Origin: Styela clava
Lineage: Eukaryota; Chordata; Ascidiacea; Stolidobranchia; Styelidae
Assembly: GCF_964204865.1 (NCBI RefSeq)
Contig: NC_135258.1
Span: 10,655,001-10,719,000 of the forward strand
Direction of reading: 5' to 3'
Length of the DNA stretch: 64,000 bases
A model generated the notes under the pieces. That model saw only the letters and a program-made list of their open reading frames with translations. It did not search any database and was not told the DNA's origin. The position numbers and the translations under genes were made by a program. Numbering within the stretch: the first letter of the stretch is position 1; each line of letters begins with the position of its first letter. Shown here piece after piece: positions 37,701 to 47,287 of this stretch.

Positions 37701-39219
37701 GCGTTATATGTTATATTTCAACATTTTGCAAATTCACCTACGTAGTGTGTTTACTCTAGGTTGCGTTGAGTTTCATTCTATCATGTGTACGTCTTTCGAG
37801 ACGAATAAACATAAGCGTATAACAAGTGCAATGAACTGCAACAGAATTACGAAGTATTGCTCTCACGTCACGATGTCTGTCTGAATGGGAGCTATGACCT
37901 TTTTATTAATCTCTCGGCACGAACAAGTGGAGCAACAATATATTTTGCGGGTCAAGTATCAATCAAGTTCGAAGAGATGATGCCAGATAGACCTATTTGA
38001 AGTCAATTCCGCGAGTGGAATTACCACAAAAACGCGCCATCGGGCAATATGTGACTTGAATAACAAACCTCACAAATCACGGCCAACGAATATTCAGAGC
38101 TGGAACATCAAATAGGCCGTGTTTTGGTTTATATTAAAGCACACCATATTCCAATCATATAAATTCCCAATGCTAATTTCGGAATTGGTTCAAATGATAT
38201 TAATCAAGTTAAAAAAATTAGGATTTCTTGCCATGGCAAAGAATTGAGACATGCGTCGGTTCACATAGTGTATTTGGGGGTTGTTAATATGTCAACCATC
38301 CTATTATTGTGTACTTTATTTTTGGAGAGAGCCCGATGTCCACTGATAAACGCCATGTGCCAGATGCGTGTATAATTCATGAAACATTCATGTTGGGTCA
38401 TGCCATGGCGCGCGTACAGAAGCACCATGATTTTATGACAAGACCAGAACTCTGCTAACCTTCCGCCTTTAAAAGTTGAAATATTTTTTGCTTAGCCAAT
38501 AGTAAATGTTCTAAAATCTAAACTACCATAACATCATAAAATGTAATAGAAGCAGGACGTTTTATTGCAGCGATAAAATTTAAAAGCAAACAAGTATAAA
38601 TTGAAAGATCCCATTATTAGTGCATCTGCATAAATTTTAAAATTTGCCACTCTCTATTATTTACAATACGAAGTAGGCCTACACAAGATCGACCGGTGAT
38701 AAAATCAGGATTTTACAATAAGATTCTACTTTGGCCGGACTCGTAGGACCTTGTATAAAAGTAATGACTAGGCGTAGATTAAAAAATTCACATAACAACA
38801 TACATTGCTTTAAGTTTAAACAGTATATACATGAACATAAGCTTTGTTTGAACTATGAGGTGAATATGATAAACGAACCACGTTTGTTTAAAAAACGCGT
38901 TGCAACGAAAGTTGTCGATCGTAGCAAGGTTCCAACGTTAATGTAAATTGTGTTATCAAAATAAGTAATAATAATTTATTTTATGAGGTTAATTTTCACA
39001 TATAAAGCTCACCATCACCCTCGAATCCAGATACTGTATAATACAATGTAATGCATTGTAATATTATCAATTTTTTCAAAGTGAGGTGACATAACAGGTG
39101 TGAGTCATATACATGGTCGCAATATTTTGAATACAAAAACGTATTACAATAAACGTACCAATAATTTGGTGTGTAGGTAAAACGTATGGTAAAAAAACAT
39201 CATTTGTATGCTTACACCT
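34740..39219. other. intergenic, no gene recognised apart from the hAT remnant
   Basis: Apart from the element at 36393-37028, this AT-rich stretch downstream of ABAT shows no coding stretch with conserved motifs. A plus-strand frame at 38731-38946 is basic and resembles nothing known. Confidence 0.55.
36393..37028 (+). mobile_element. internally deleted hAT element with transposase C-terminal remnant
   Basis: The left end (tggtatgaggaccgcatgcg) and the right end, read from the other strand (cagtggtcgcgaactc), are hAT-type termini. Between them, at about 36645-36840 on the plus strand, is a degraded transposase tail: LAMLGSTYLYLEAVFF, then RPTDEHLHAVLRQA. This resembles the dimerisation region of the GTF2IRD2/ZBED-type hAT proteins, where GSTYLCEQTFS and LTDEHL are typical. 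The 8 bases flanking each side (TATTAGAT and TCTTAGAG) agree at six positions, consistent with an aged target duplication. The exact left border is uncertain by a few bases. Confidence 0.7.
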
Positions 39220-40716
39220 TCAAGGGGCTATCTTCTGCATCACGTCATCTAATATACCAAGGGCCATATCGGCTTCTTGAATTGAAAAAATGAGGCTTGG
39301 TCGGAAACGGATCGTCTTTTCTCCACAGCCGCCTATCAAGAGACCATTAGAGAGAGCCGTTTTTACAACGCTGTCTCTTGTGTTTGTATCCACTGCATCA
39401 ATGGCACAAAAAGTTCCACGGCCCCGGGCGGCACTGAGAAAATCATATCGGCGTTCAAAATCTTTCAAGCCAGATAAAAGGTGTTCTCCTACTCCCGCTG
39501 CCCTTGCGGCGAGGTCCTCGGATTTTACAACATCTAAAGTGTGCTCTAAAATTGGAAATTTGCTCGGATCGCTCATCCAAGTGTTAAAAATGCGATATCC
39601 CTCTTTCCATTTTATTTCATCGGAGAAAAAAAATCCACCAGTGATCATTTTTTTGGCGAAAGTAACAATATCGGGAGACTTGTCTAGATTCCAATAATCA
39701 TGCGCCCAAAAGCGTCCGCTAATCGCCATGCCTGTTTGCACTTCGTCGCATATAAAACCGATGTCGTATTTCGTTGCAATATTTCTCAGTTTGCGGAAAT
39801 AATCATCAGACGCATGTCTGTCGCCGCCTTCCGCTTGGATGGGTTCAATAATCAATCCGGCCACGGGAGACTTGGTTCTCCACCGCTCAATAAGTTCCTC
39901 AACTTGTGCTAAGCAGCGAGCTTCTTCGGCATCGTTTTCTCGTTTGAATTCTTCCAGTGGATATTTTAACTGCGGAAAGTCAGCTATCGGCCAGTCAAAC
40001 GCAGGGATGTCAATTTTATGAATCCATTTACTGTGTGTCGTACTTAGACAGCCTAATGTTCGACCGTGAAATGCTCCACTGAATGACAGAATTGAAAGAT
40101 TGGGAGAACCGGGAGGCTTGTTCATCATGCATGATTCAATATTCTGATCTGATCCCAGAGGTTCTTCCCCTCTTTGTCGACGCTGGTACCACATGAAAAG
40201 CGCTTTGTAAGCATTCTCATTAGAACAAGATCCACATGCGAGTGTAACAACATTCGTGAGACCTTTCGGAGCAACAGTCAACAAGGTCTCTAAATCTTTT
40301 GTAAAATTCACAGGAGGAAAATTTCCAAGAGCTGCACGGTTTACGACAGATACGAGACTGGACTCGTCTTTGTAAATGTCCAAAAATCCCGGATAATTGT
40401 ATCCAAGAGGCATAGATGAAATTTGCTGATAGCAATCTAAAAGTACATTCCCATCGGCGTCCACAAGATAATTTCCTTTGCTTTTCTCATAATCGCAGAA
40501 AAAATTTATTGCTCCCGTGTTGTGAACCACAGCGGCACGCTCTAAAAGTGCTCTCGTCTTGGGCCCTGGAATTTCATTAGTTACTATTGAGGGCCTATCA
40601 AACTTTCCATTGTCTGTTAAAGGTCTGGCACTCGCAGCGACAGTACTACGCTGTCGACTTATAATATAAGTCATTTTTCCACATCTTTTAATACCACGCA
40701 AGAGATTCATTTTCAA
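39220..40716 (-). CDS. ABAT: 4-aminobutyrate aminotransferase (GABA transaminase), intronless
   Basis: A single open frame encodes 498 residues (human ABAT is 500). The enzyme is a mitochondrial PLP-dependent transaminase that converts GABA and 2-oxoglutarate to succinate semialdehyde and glutamate. Visible motifs are LACGSCSNENAYK (C161 and C164 match the cysteines that hold the [2Fe-2S] cluster between subunits in the pig enzyme), SGAFHGRT, EPIQAEGGD, CDEVQTG (PLP-binding aspartate, about 324) and TFAKKMITGG (PLP lysine, K355 or K356). YRIFNTW and IRFRPSLIF near the end are also conserved. The first 45 residues are basic and rich in S/T, consistent with a mitochondrial presequence. There are no introns, unlike every other gene here, so it may be an old retrocopy that kept or gained function, or a lineage with lost introns. 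The frame shows no damage. Start alternatives at M3 and M15 would shorten only the presequence. Confidence 0.95.
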   Translation of the reverse strand: MKMNLLRGIKRCGKMTYIISRQRSTVAASARPLTDNGKFDRPSIVTNEIPGPKTRALLERAAVVHNTGAINFFCDYEKSKGNYLVDADGNVLLDCYQQISSMPLGYNYPGFLDIYKDESSLVSVVNRAALGNFPPVNFTKDLETLLTVAPKGLTNVVTLACGSCSNENAYKALFMWYQRRQRGEEPLGSDQNIESCMMNKPPGSPNLSILSFSGAFHGRTLGCLSTTHSKWIHKIDIPAFDWPIADFPQLKYPLEEFKRENDAEEARCLAQVEELIERWRTKSPVAGLIIEPIQAEGGDRHASDDYFRKLRNIATKYDIGFICDEVQTGMAISGRFWAHDYWNLDKSPDIVTFAKKMITGGFFFSDEIKWKEGYRIFNTWMSDPSKFPILEHTLDVVKSEDLAARAAGVGEHLLSGLKDFERRYDFLSAARGRGTFCAIDAVDTNTRDSVVKTALSNGLLIGGCGEKTIRFRPSLIFSIQEADMALGILDDVMQKIAP

Positions 40717-41579
40717 CGTACAGACGCTATGGAAGTCAGCAATAAAATGAAAATACGGTCTTGCGTTTGTTGTGTTTACGCGATGCGAGAGAATGTAAAA
40801 AGTCTCGTCGTTGAATCATTCGCGGAGTTCATCTCTCTCGTTTTTAACCGGTTTCAGCGAGTTCTAACCATTAGTGTTGACTTCAAAACGGACCAATCAT
40901 GTTAGAATGTAGTGAGATGATGTCGACGTAACAACGATTCCAAATAGGAAACATTTTATGTAAACCTTTGTGTAGCTTTATTATTTTTAGTTATTTGGAA
41001 AAAAATAAATGCACTTGAAAACTTAAAGCTTTATTATTTGACTTAGGTACGGGATTTTCATTCTTGCATTGAACGGAAATCAAACTGAACGGGCAACGTT
41101 CCAGTCAGTATGTATCTATTTTGGTCTTTTGGAGATGTAAAAATCAAGAACAGTCATATATTTGAAGCAGCCTAATCGAACGATGATATTTTCTTTATAG
41201 GGACCTGAATATATATATGTTCCTGCCTCTGGACTGTTGTTATTCACCTCCACAAATATAAATGTATTTAGCGAAGGTTTATTAACTCATAGTTTAGGGG
41301 TGTGTACAACTTTACGAACAAAACCAACCGGAGTTCAACGTTCGCTAATAACGTACGTACTGCAATCACTGAACTGGAAATACAACGTGAACCGGCTGAA
41401 AGCGGTTCTCTCGCACAAAGGGGGGCGTGTCTGTAACGCGACGCATGTGGCGTGAGTCGGCTTGAGTCATCAACAGTTTGTGTCAAAACAAATGGTTTAA
41501 GTCTAGGCCTATATGCAGTATGTTCCCCAGCTTCTTACGGCACATGAGCCACTTTCTGCATATTCAAATACAATTTTAT

Positions 41580-41760
41580 TTAGGTTACGGGTGACAGCAC
41601 ATTTGAACCCATACATTTGCACCCGTATATTCGCGGGTTCAATCTATAAGCGGGTGATAAAATCCATGGGTTAAGGTCAGTATGGGTTCAAATATCCGAA
41701 GATGCAAATTTCCATGGGTGATATTGTCGTGGGTTCAAATGTAATGGAACCAGGTTAAGC
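41580..41760. repeat. foldback-like repeat
   Basis: The words catttgaaccca (left) and tgggttcaaatg (right) face each other, within longer imperfect arms (ggttacgggtgacagcac and, reversed, aacctggttccatta). Several gggttca words lie between. The element is probably a degenerate MITE of about 175 bp. It has no duplication I can define. Confidence 0.5.
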
Positions 41761-42056
41761 ATTCAAGTACGGCGTCACACCTAAAAATTATGGGGTGTGT
41801 TTGAAATTTTAAGAGGGGGGGGGAGGTATTTGTAGGGAAATCACTGCCTCTGAAGGTATCAAAATATGAACATATGTATGCGTATTGTGTTGACCATTGG
41901 TCATCTCACTTTCCAATTCATATAACGTTACAAAATTACTTTTCTATTCTGAAATATCAAACTTAGTTTTGGATAAACAATCAATTCACTGCATCGAAAA
42001 AACTAAATATCAAGTAAAGTTTTTGAACATTGAGCAACAGAAAATATTCATCTAAA

Positions 42057-42110
42057 GCAGTGGTTCCCAAACTGTTTATTACTGTTACCCCTAAATCGTA
42101 TCACCAAAAG
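42057..42110. repeat. hAT terminal fragment (cagtggttcccaaact type)
   Basis: The terminus at 42060 is a typical hAT end followed by acccctaaat. No right end was found before the long-inverted-repeat element begins at 42459. A reversed end of the same type (agtttgggaaacc) is at about 18961, inside the split hAT element. Confidence 0.5.
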
Positions 42111-42458
42111 CTCAATTCCCCCTTCCATGAAAATACAGTAGTCATATCCTTATCGCCTTGTTTTGACCAAAAATGGCAATAATACACGATCAGATTCTAA
42201 CCATACGTTAGGATGAAAAACTTGCGCTAGCTCAGCATTTTAGCCCACAAACTGTATGGTAAAGTATTGTTAATGTTATTATGCCCCCAACTTTCTAGAT
42301 GCGAGCATTGCGTGCCCAGCTATTATTGCTATCCAATCGGACTAAACACAAATGCTTTCCAGTTAATTCGAAAAACTCAAACGCACACCCGATAATCTCT
42401 TACGGCACACTGACGCGTCGAATTTCAAATACTGTGCAGCAGTTAACCTCATAACGAG

Positions 42459-45369
42459 TAGGCCGCGAGCCGAGGCCCTGAAAAACGCCTAGAAAGTGAG
42501 TTTCGTAGCGCACATCAGGTAACTACCTGAAAATGATTTTAAAATGTTCCTTAAAAATTTAGTAACAAATATTGCCTTGTTCCCACTTCCAAAAGTTGCA
42601 CGTTTTACGGAAAAGACGCTTTTACTACAAGAAATATGTGCTACGATCTGTCCTATATTCTCTACATTTTCGGCACTGAACAATGACTTCTGCATGACGT
42701 AACAATTGAATTAAACCAGCTGTTAGCGAGCGGATGAATATTAGTTATTTCTGCTCGACCTTGCGCTGAGTTGGGCAGGCTTTCCATAGCCCTGTTTAGT
42801 TATTATTAGTTAAGTTATGCTAAGACGTTGTTGAAAAATGTATAAGTAAATTATTAAACACTTGTAGATCCTTACCACGGATATGGGCCGTGAGACGAAA
42901 CCATGAAAACGCCCAGAAAATGAGTTTCGTAGCGCACATCTGGTAACTAAATAAATTCTTCAGTTTTGTGTGAAAACGAACATAATGAACGCATTACAGC
43001 TTGTTCCACAATCCTGGTGCGAAATTGAATATAAGAGGTTCCCGGAAATTCAATAACCATAAGTTTACAACGCATACATAAGAACTATACAATTCGAGAG
43101 CCCTACAGCACACTAACACAAATGTATTCCTGTAATGTTTTGCCTGACCAAAATCGGACTTCCTCAGTCAATCATAATTTATTAGGTAGATTACGAAAAA
43201 TATGGCATACATGTAACCAACAACAAAAAATACTTTAATTGTGTGACAGGAGTCGGGAGTGACCTCGAAAGCAGCGACACCAACAACGCTGATTCACATT
43301 TGAGAATAAATTTTATGTAATAACCACAAGCAGTTTACAACAAGAACAGCATAAAAAGCTACATCCATTTTATAGAAGCTATCAAGTATCAAACGTATTT
43401 ATTTTTAAGCAATGAAGTCACAAATTAACATCGTGAGCACGAAAACACAAATAAATCAGTTATTTCTCACTTAGAAATTTACCGCAAAAGTCAAGAAAAT
43501 TAAATGAATGTACAATATGTACATAACATAGTGAACAGAAATATTACAATTTACAATTAATCTTTTTTTAGTTTATGTGGTTATGTATTTGAACAAAGGC
43601 AATAATATTTCTAGAAACAGGACTACGACACTAACAAATGTCCGAAAAAAAAAAAAAAATGTATGATACTTATTAAATCAACTGTAATATCTAATTCACT
43701 TTCTTCTGAATTGTTTTCGAAATCCACTATCTCAAAAATTGACTTTTCCTCTATAGGTGTACTGTGATTTCTGCAGTCAATACAAAAACAAAAATCTGTG
43801 CAATTTAAGTTGATTTTGGCACACTTTCATAAATTATTTTGACTATTTTTCTTTGCAGTTTGCCAACTCAAGAACTGATTTGAGGGCCACATGCTTCTTC
43901 AGTGAATCATTGTTGGGTGGAGAGTATAATCCTTATGTTTGACAGTGTGAAATAGACGTGCCCTGGTACCGGTATCATTTACATTCTTCATATCCTCTTC
44001 AAATTCCTCAGCTTTATTTATTAATACCTCGTTAACCTCAAAAGATCTTCATAGTCGAGGGAAAAAAATGAATTGAAAATCTCAATGAAGTCTCCAACAT
44101 GAATTTGATGGGCAGTTCCAATTGCAGAAAAGTATACCTCATATACCTTTAAGCTTCAAGACTTCTTGTTTAATCCATTTTATAGCACTGATAGCAGCAG
44201 GGATCAGAGCCTGCGTTAGGTCGGATTGGTGGAACATTGCCGTTTTCTTTTGTAGTACAGTATCTAAAATAAGGAAGAAAATAATATTTGGAGCAGCATG
44301 ATTTTAAAAATACCCCTAAATACTAACTAATACCTTGAATACATAATGCATTTTATCTGATGTACTAAATGAGCGTATATATGCTCATTGCATGTTCTAC
44401 AGTCCAGCAGTGTTTGCATACCATTACTAGACTATATCTACACTAAATTTTGATATATCACAGTCTGAAATGTCCTATGACAGTATGAGTATGGACTTAT
44501 AGACTATATTTTGAAACATCAACTGTTTGTCTACAACTTCATTTCTCACCTCTCAATCATTTCCAATGCTACCTTTCTTTCCACTCCGGCATAACTTATC
44601 ATTGCTTCCCAGGTTCTTGTCGACTCTATGAATTTAGATTTAGACCAACCGACATTAGTAAAATTGATTAATTTCTTCTCTTTCACACAACCGTGCATTA
44701 CAGAAACAGCCATTCATTTCTATTTCCAAATATGCTGTGGCCTATATAGTAGTATAAGTCTGCTGAATAGTCAAGAAGAGTCATTAAATTAATCATAAAC
44801 ATTTCATGCAAGCCAGAAAATATCGTTGTTTGTGACATATTACAGTATTATTCTAGGTCTAGCCTTCCTTGGAGTTACCGCACCGTACCTATTTAACAAC
44901 GTCTTATGAGCTAATGCTCAACTAAAATTGCTATTTATGGCAAGGATATACAAGTGTTTAATATCTTACCTATACTTTTCAACACCTCCTTAGAATAACT
45001 GGACTAATATTACCGGTAACTGAAAAAAACTATGGAAAGGCTACTCAACGCAAAAGCGAGCAGTCGAGTACATCTGATATTCATCCGACCACTGGGGATC
45101 CACCTACAGCTGACTAACTTGACTGTTACGTCGTGCAGAAGTCTGCGTTCATTGGCGCATGATACCGGAAAAGCAGAGAAAATAGGACAGATGGTAACAC
45201 ATATTTATTGTAGTAAAAGCGTATTTTCTGTAAAACGTGCAACTTTTGGAAGTGGGAACAAGGCAATATTTGTTACTAAATTTCTAAGGAACATTTTAAA
45301 ATCATTTTCAGTTAGTTACCTGATGTGCGCTACGAAACTGAAAGATAAATGGCCTCGGCTCGCGGCCTA
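42459..45369. mobile_element. long-inverted-repeat element, about 2.9 kb
   Basis: The arms at 42459-42792 and 45029-45369 are inverted copies over about 335 bp, starting with taggccgcgagccgaggcc on both sides. A third, partial direct copy of the arm lies at about 42885-42950. The minus strand of the interior shows short unlinked coding-like stretches (about 44240-44140 and 44045-43900) broken by stops, possibly relics of a transposase I could not identify. No clear target duplication was found. Long arms would suit a MULE-like or foldback element. Confidence 0.75.
43095..43190 (-). repeat. dispersed repeat with a CTGAAGA-hairpin-GAAA motif, copy 2
   Basis: This shares acactaacacaaatgtatt and tcctcagtcaa-type ends with 2690-2760. 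Here the hairpin is decayed and the core reads ctgagga and caaaac. It lies inside the long-inverted-repeat element at 42459-45369. Confidence 0.6.
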
Positions 45370-45524
45370 GAGGTGTTATGTAAATGCGGGCCAATTTTTG
45401 GGATTTTTTGATAATCAGTCCGACGAATGGTAGTACTGTACAGCAGTTATGTTCTGCTGCGTTGTGTAGTCAAGTTTTTAAACAGCTACTTCAAATAGCA
45501 CTGACATACTGATTCACGATTCAG

Positions 45525-45650
45525 TAATCTTAATGGTGTGACGCATCGTACGGATACCCTGCTTGTCGCAACTCCGATTACACTGCGTGTGTTCGCAGGT
45601 TCCGAGTCCCGTGGGGGATAATGGACCTTTGGCCCTCGGAAAATTCTTCT
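45525..45650 (+). repeat. tRNA-derived SINE head
   Basis: This carries ggttccgagtcccgtgggg, a B-box-like motif at 45598-45616, followed by gataatgg. That is the same arrangement as the head at about 27095 on the minus strand. A gtgtgacgcatcg stretch upstream is a weak A-box candidate. Confidence 0.55.
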
Positions 45651-45654
45651 TATA

Positions 45655-46080
45655 TCATCATTCTGATTCATAGCATTCAACAATTTGTTTTTTAAAAGTA
45701 CTGCTATAGAGGTTTAGCCTAGCCCTAGTCTACCACAGCTATTTCTACACTAATTTTTGATTACCGCAATTAAACTGAAAGCTAAAGCTGACAGCTATTT
45801 CTACACTAATTTTTGATTACCGCAATTAAACTGAAAATCATAAGAAGACAAAGTGATCATTGAATTATTTGATTTATATTCAAATTTCCGAAACACAACT
45901 GGAAACTAACGAATAGAATTAAAAAACGCGAAAAAGAGGTAATGCTTATTGCTTACGACCACGCCTGAAAATCTGTCTGAGCGGACGCGAAAAAGGGCAT
46001 TGTTACGTCACTTCTTGTATCTTTGAATTGGCCAATGTCACGAAGTGAACAAGTCGATGCTCTGGCGAAACATCCACTAT
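45655..46080 (+). repeat. dispersed repeat, approximately 390 bp, copy B
   Basis: This is the second copy of the repeat at 24430. It carries an internal duplication of about 55 bp (cagctatttctacactaatt appears at about 45736 and 45792), which explains its greater length. Confidence 0.8.
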
Positions 46081-46149
46081 GCGCGAGGGGATTGCTACAT
46101 TTTTTTCAATTTTGTTCGTCAATGTTTACATTCGGTTTGTGATAAAATA

Positions 46150-46310
46150 AACTTCAGACTTCTTCCATGCCGCAGGTTGGTTCACGTAACCGCTGGTCAT
46201 TCGTGTATCCAAAACAGATAACTACATACCCGACACGTACCAATAACCGGACGAGAGGCCGTGGTTTGCCATACGATTAAGTCGTCTTATTATCTTTCCT
46301 TGTCCGTGAT
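46150..46310 (-). repeat. SINE body fragment
   Basis: The reverse complement shares aataagacgacttaatcgta and aaccacggcctctcgtccgg with 18440-18520. It also contains a cacgtaaccgctggt segment similar to 27000-27020. Confidence 0.65.
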
Positions 46311-46797
46311 AAATATGTGGATCCTGTATTACAGAATTTGTACTTAATAATATTGGACAAATTAAACAAGAGGACAGCTGAACATAGAAACTTATAGTCA
46401 ACCCTGGAATAACCTTTAACCCTAATTGATAGTTGCCATACATTGCAGTGCTTTTGCATTAAAAAAAAACATTCGGACCCCTTAGGAGCTGATATTGTTA
46501 TATGCAAAGTTTGAATATTCAATAAACTGCCTGGCGGGACCCAATCGTTCCGTACCATAACGTTTGAATTGTGTCTTGCGTAAACAAAGTTGGCGCACAA
46601 GTCACGATGGAAAGGTTTCGCAAAAATGTCAGAGCGTTTTTCAACTTGGTATAATTCCGGAGAACCCTATTTTAAATAAAAGTGCCAGCAGGATTGTAAA
46701 CTCAGGCCGTAGTCTCGAAACGACCGCCATTACTTTTGGTTCCCTTGGAGGCTTAATCATATGGATAAACGTAGGACCTGGCCAGTTGTGAGGATAG

Positions 46798-47023
46798 GGG
46801 GCTCCCGAAGTATGCGAACCAAGATGGCGGACATCGGAATGTAATATGTGTACTAGGTTAGGATAGGCCATAATTTTAGGTATAAATACTACGGTAGGCT
46901 CTTGGCTAGTCTTCGAACTGATAATAGGACTAAAATAAGGAAACTTGGAAAAAAATTATCGCCTAACCCTAACCTGTTACGTTCCGATGTCCGCCATCTT
47001 GGTTCGCATACTTCGGGAGCACC
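46798..47023. mobile_element. 226-bp MITE, GG...CC family, copy 3
   Basis: The ends ggggctcccgaagtatgcg and, reversed, ggtgctcccgaagtatgcg continue into gaaccaagatggcggacatc. The exact duplication GAGGATAG flanks the element (46790-46797 and 47024-47031). It is longer than the other two copies because it keeps an extra central segment. It lies about 260 bp past the stop codon of the bHLH gene. Confidence 0.88.
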
Positions 47024-47287
47024 GAGGATAGTTTCCCCGGTATGGCAGCTGTAGAAACATGCATCGAAGTATTATAGCAGTCAATCGTGGATCGAAAGAT
47101 TTCGAATTCCGATATTTGCCAACATAATGAAAATTGCTATCACACGGTAGTAACCAATACCTTTGAGTAAGCTCTAATGAACTTTGGCCTTAGGAAACAA
47201 GAAAGGAAATACTAAAGCTTAATTTTCTATTAGTCAATTCAGCAGCAATTAAGTTGAATAAACACAAAGTTTCAAAACGTTGTTCCC

